Positions 62,010 through 64,000 of a DNA stretch of 64,000 bases are shown piece after piece. The stretch is from Rikenellaceae bacterium. GTDB taxonomy: Bacteria > Bacteroidota > Bacteroidia > Bacteroidales > Rikenellaceae. The notes under the pieces were generated by a model. That model searched no databases. It saw only the letters and a list, made by a program, of their open reading frames with translations, and was not told where the DNA came from. A program made the translations under genes and the position numbers. The DNA lies in NCBI GenBank assembly GCA_015059875.1, contig SUZQ01000002.1:1-64000 (forward strand), given 5' to 3'. The first letter of the stretch is position 1; each line of letters starts with the position of its first letter.

Positions 62010-63581
62010 TTATTTTTTCAACTCGTAGATAGCCTCGCGCTTCTCTCCCTTGCTGTCGGTCCAAGTGATGCGATACTTACCTGTAAAGCCACGCCATGCG
62101 ATATTGCCCTCACCGTCAGGAGTAAGGTTTTCGTTTGTACGCCACTCCTTGTGTATGAGGTTGTAGAGCGCGTGATATGCCAACTTTGGCTTCATATCGC
62201 GTGTGAACAATCCCGAAATCGTAGGCTCGCCCTTGTATCCGCAATCATCAACCAAGTTCCACCATGTAATAGCGGTCATATTTGGGTAACTGAACCACAA
62301 ACGGTAGAGGTTTACTGCTATGATGGATTGAATCATCTCGCCGCGATAGTCGGAGTTTGGCGAGGTGATAGTAATCTCGCTCATACACATTGGCAGATTG
62401 GTCTCGGCAAGTTTATCCAGCACATAGTATGCTCTTTGTGGGCTCCAGATATCTTTGCCTTGCGCTACGAGTTCGGCATTACGATATTTGCGCATAAGGT
62501 GTATTTGAATACCTATCATATCGATTTTTGCACCACGCTCCAAGAGTGTCTTAATCTCATCGCTGTAAATATCGGCATTTTCGTATTTCGAATCCGATTG
62601 AGTCTCGTTGATGTTGAGCAGTGCATTGCCTTTATTCAACTTTTCGGCAAGGTCAAATGAACGATATACATAATCGCCCGGCATCAAGCCGTAACGATAG
62701 GCCTTACATAGTTTTGAACCTGGAATTAATGTCTTTTCGCGGTGATCCGTGTAACTCTCGTTTACAACATCCCAACTATCCACACGGCCATCATACTGCT
62801 TCATAATCTCCTCCATGTTGCCGAATACTCGTTTGCTAAGCAATTTTGTGTATTCGGGAACAATAGCGGCAATCTCATCGCTTGACATACGCTCATAAGC
62901 GGGGTGATTCTTCTCTTTGCCATCTCTGTTAAGGCGGAATTTATCGAGGCTGTCGAGAGCTGCCAACTCGTGCGCAGGAACATCATCGCGCAACCAGTCG
63001 GGAGATTGAATAGACATGTGTCCCCAAACAAGTGGGTGTCCATGAACTGTTACATCATGCTCCTCGCACCACTTGATAACTGGCTCGGTAGGAGGGCGAC
63101 GCCAATGTGGCTGCATGTGCGGCTCTTTGCAATTGCTCCACCACTCTTCGCTATCACACTCCTCGGCATAGAATCGCTTTTTGCCCTGCTCTAATTCGAG
63201 CTCTTTCCAATAGAATGCCACTGTGGCGCGGTTGAAGAGCGTACCGAAGAGGTTTTTGTAGATGTCGTTGTACTCCTTCTTGCCTAATTGATCCCAATTG
63301 AATGAACTTGCTCCGAAGCCGAAGTCTGAAGATATCTGCTCGACAGTAACCTTTGTGTCGGGAGCGATATCTCCAACTGTAAATTGAGCATCGGCCTTAC
63401 GATTCTTCTCGATGTCGGCGTCGATTTTGGCTTGCGCCTCAGGAGTCCAATAAGACCAATACTTGTCGGACATAATCTTCTCTGTATCCTCAGCAGCTGT
63501 GCGAGGAAATTTGTACTCTTTCTCCTGCTGGCATGCAGTCAAGCTTGCCAATAGCAGAATTGCACTCAAAATGTACCTCAT
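62010..63581 (-). CDS. GH10 family lipoprotein, paralogue of the preceding gene
   Basis: A 523-residue GH10 protein with a lipoprotein signal (LTAC at about residues 14-17), so it is probably anchored in an outer membrane, unlike its signal-peptidase I type neighbour. It shares the N-terminal segment (FPRTAAEDTEKIMSDKYW), the barrel start and the C-terminal beta domain. Catalytic residues are in VVNESYTD and MCMSEITI, with VHGHPLVWGH. The two proteins are clear paralogues with the same domain order. A division of work between surface (this one) and periplasm is inferred. A -7 box lies upstream. Confidence 0.88.
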   Translation of the reverse strand: MRYILSAILLLASLTACQQEKEYKFPRTAAEDTEKIMSDKYWSYWTPEAQAKIDADIEKNRKADAQFTVGDIAPDTKVTVEQISSDFGFGASSFNWDQLGKKEYNDIYKNLFGTLFNRATVAFYWKELELEQGKKRFYAEECDSEEWWSNCKEPHMQPHWRRPPTEPVIKWCEEHDVTVHGHPLVWGHMSIQSPDWLRDDVPAHELAALDSLDKFRLNRDGKEKNHPAYERMSSDEIAAIVPEYTKLLSKRVFGNMEEIMKQYDGRVDSWDVVNESYTDHREKTLIPGSKLCKAYRYGLMPGDYVYRSFDLAEKLNKGNALLNINETQSDSKYENADIYSDEIKTLLERGAKIDMIGIQIHLMRKYRNAELVAQGKDIWSPQRAYYVLDKLAETNLPMCMSEITITSPNSDYRGEMIQSIIAVNLYRLWFSYPNMTAITWWNLVDDCGYKGEPTISGLFTRDMKPKLAYHALYNLIHKEWRTNENLTPDGEGNIAWRGFTGKYRITWTDSKGEKREAIYELKK

Positions 63582-63620
63582 AATAAATATTGTTTTGTGT
63601 TTTATAGACTTTCTTAACTA

Positions 63621-63628
63621 CAAAGTTA
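63621..63628 (-). promoter_or_regulatory. -7 box for GH10 pair
   Basis: The minus strand reads TAACTTTG, 39 nt upstream of the GH10 lipoprotein start codon. Confidence 0.65.
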
Positions 63629-63699
63629 AGAATTTTATTTGTATAATGATATTATCATTGTGGAATATCTTAAAATTTTAGCACTCTACATTCATTGAC

Positions 63700-63745
63700 A
63701 ACTTTGCCACACCGCCCCCGACTGACTGATTTCCGCGAACAATCA
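63700..63745 (+). repeat. Remnant 3' end of structured repeat (copy C0)
   Basis: GCCAC followed by CCGACTGACTGATTTCCGCGAA repeats the 3' end of the full copy next to it (63940-63966). Confidence 0.65.
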
Positions 63746-63769
63746 ACAACTCAATCAACTTCTATTGGG

Positions 63770-63966
63770 AATCGAACGGTCGCCGCAGTTGAGAGGTAAC
63801 CGCAGCGAGATTGTTGCAATCGTAGATTGTCGTGGTTGTGAAATGATGTGTGAAAACTTGTTTTCAGACACAATCGTTTAGCAAACACGAGTATCTGCGC
63901 AAGCAGACAACAATCGAGCAAAGACAAGTTACCCGAAATGCCACCGACTGACTGATTTCTGCGAAT
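63770..63966 (+). ncRNA. Structured dispersed element, full copy C
   Basis: Same architecture as the copy at 30.9 kb: P1 63795-63800/63928-63933 (GGTAAC/GTTACC), P2 63809-63816/63908-63915 (GATTGTTG/CAACAATC), P3 CAATC-GTA-GATTG, P4 TGTGT-GAAAA-CTTG-TTTTC-AG-ACACA (63847-63872) and P5 TCTGC-GCAA-GCAGA (63894-63907). Linker lengths match copy B (8, 0, 17 and 21 nt; 12 instead of 11 in the last). Stem sequences differ from copy B mostly by paired changes. The rest of the window to 64000 shows no other feature. Confidence 0.6.
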
Positions 63967-64000
63967 GGGTACTTAAAAAAGAGTCCGCTATCGATAAATA

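Overview
The window looks like a chromosomal segment from a member of the Bacteroidales. The clues are repeated Bacteroidota-type promoter boxes (TAnnTTTG), Bacteroidota-specific families (FISUMP and BACON-like lipoproteins, DUF1573, HU-CCDC81/SPOR protein, DUF2795, DcaP-like porin), many secreted glycoside hydrolases, and tRNA genes without an encoded CCA. The many short tandem repeats between genes would fit a Rikenellaceae/Alistipes-like genome, but family-level placement is a guess.

Layout. 1-9.4 kb (+): the 3' end of a GH31 glucosidase, FloA flotillin, a HAD phosphatase, a GH2 beta-galactosidase, a flavoprotein, a small unknown protein, a PduO-type cobalamin adenosyltransferase, DUF2795 and DUF418. 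9.5-17.3 kb (-): DUF1846, diadenylate cyclase CdaA, an OmpH/Skp-like lipoprotein, an SGNH hydrolase, tRNA-Ser, GtrA, an HU/SPOR membrane protein, Lgt and an orphan histidine kinase. 17.8-22.8 kb (+): tRNA-Arg, RuvB, a GpsA-HAD fusion and a GH127 arabinofuranosidase. 22.8-31.4 kb: DcaP-like porin, double CDGSH protein, FISUMP lipoprotein, MFS transporter, LuxC-like reductase, Spy-like protein, ammonia-dependent AsnA, tRNA-Val and tRNA-Asn. 31.5-35.5 kb (+): DUF1573 protein, an NfnAB-like flavoprotein pair and a lipoprotein. 36-39 kb (-): GuaA and GuaB. 39.1-41.1 kb is a gene-poor, repeat-rich stretch with a candidate small RNA. 41.1-53.3 kb (+) is a purine cluster: purE, purL, purF, purM, purH, purD, folD, purB. 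53.3-60.4 kb (+): a highly structured leader, two exported proteins, GH20, a BASS-type transporter, DusB, a pRiA4b ORF-3 family protein and MiaA. 60.4-63.6 kb (-): two GH10 paralogues. The right edge carries another copy of a structured repeat.

Most notable observations. (1) A dispersed ~140-nt element present as two full copies (about 30.9 and 63.8 kb) and several truncated copies. It folds into the same multi-stem structure in both full copies and shows several compensatory base-pair changes, with GCAA and CUUG tetraloops on the + strand. (2) The ~250-nt region upstream of the 53.6 kb genes has nested stems whose two unpaired strands are exactly complementary to an upstream segment, giving a pseudoknot-like candidate RNA. 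(3) Two purine amidotransferases appear to have lost glutamine use. GuaA lacks most of its glutaminase domain. PurF lacks the N-terminal Cys and has Leu and Asn where the glutamine-binding Arg73 and Asp127 normally sit. The asparagine synthetase here is the ammonia-dependent AsnA, while PurL keeps an intact glutaminase. (4) guaB has a ~185-nt leader in which a terminator-like hairpin and a competing pairing are mutually exclusive. (5) A glycerol-3-phosphate dehydrogenase is fused to a HAD phosphatase. (6) Families of 7-10 bp tandem repeats fill the intergenic gaps, including gaps inside the purine cluster.
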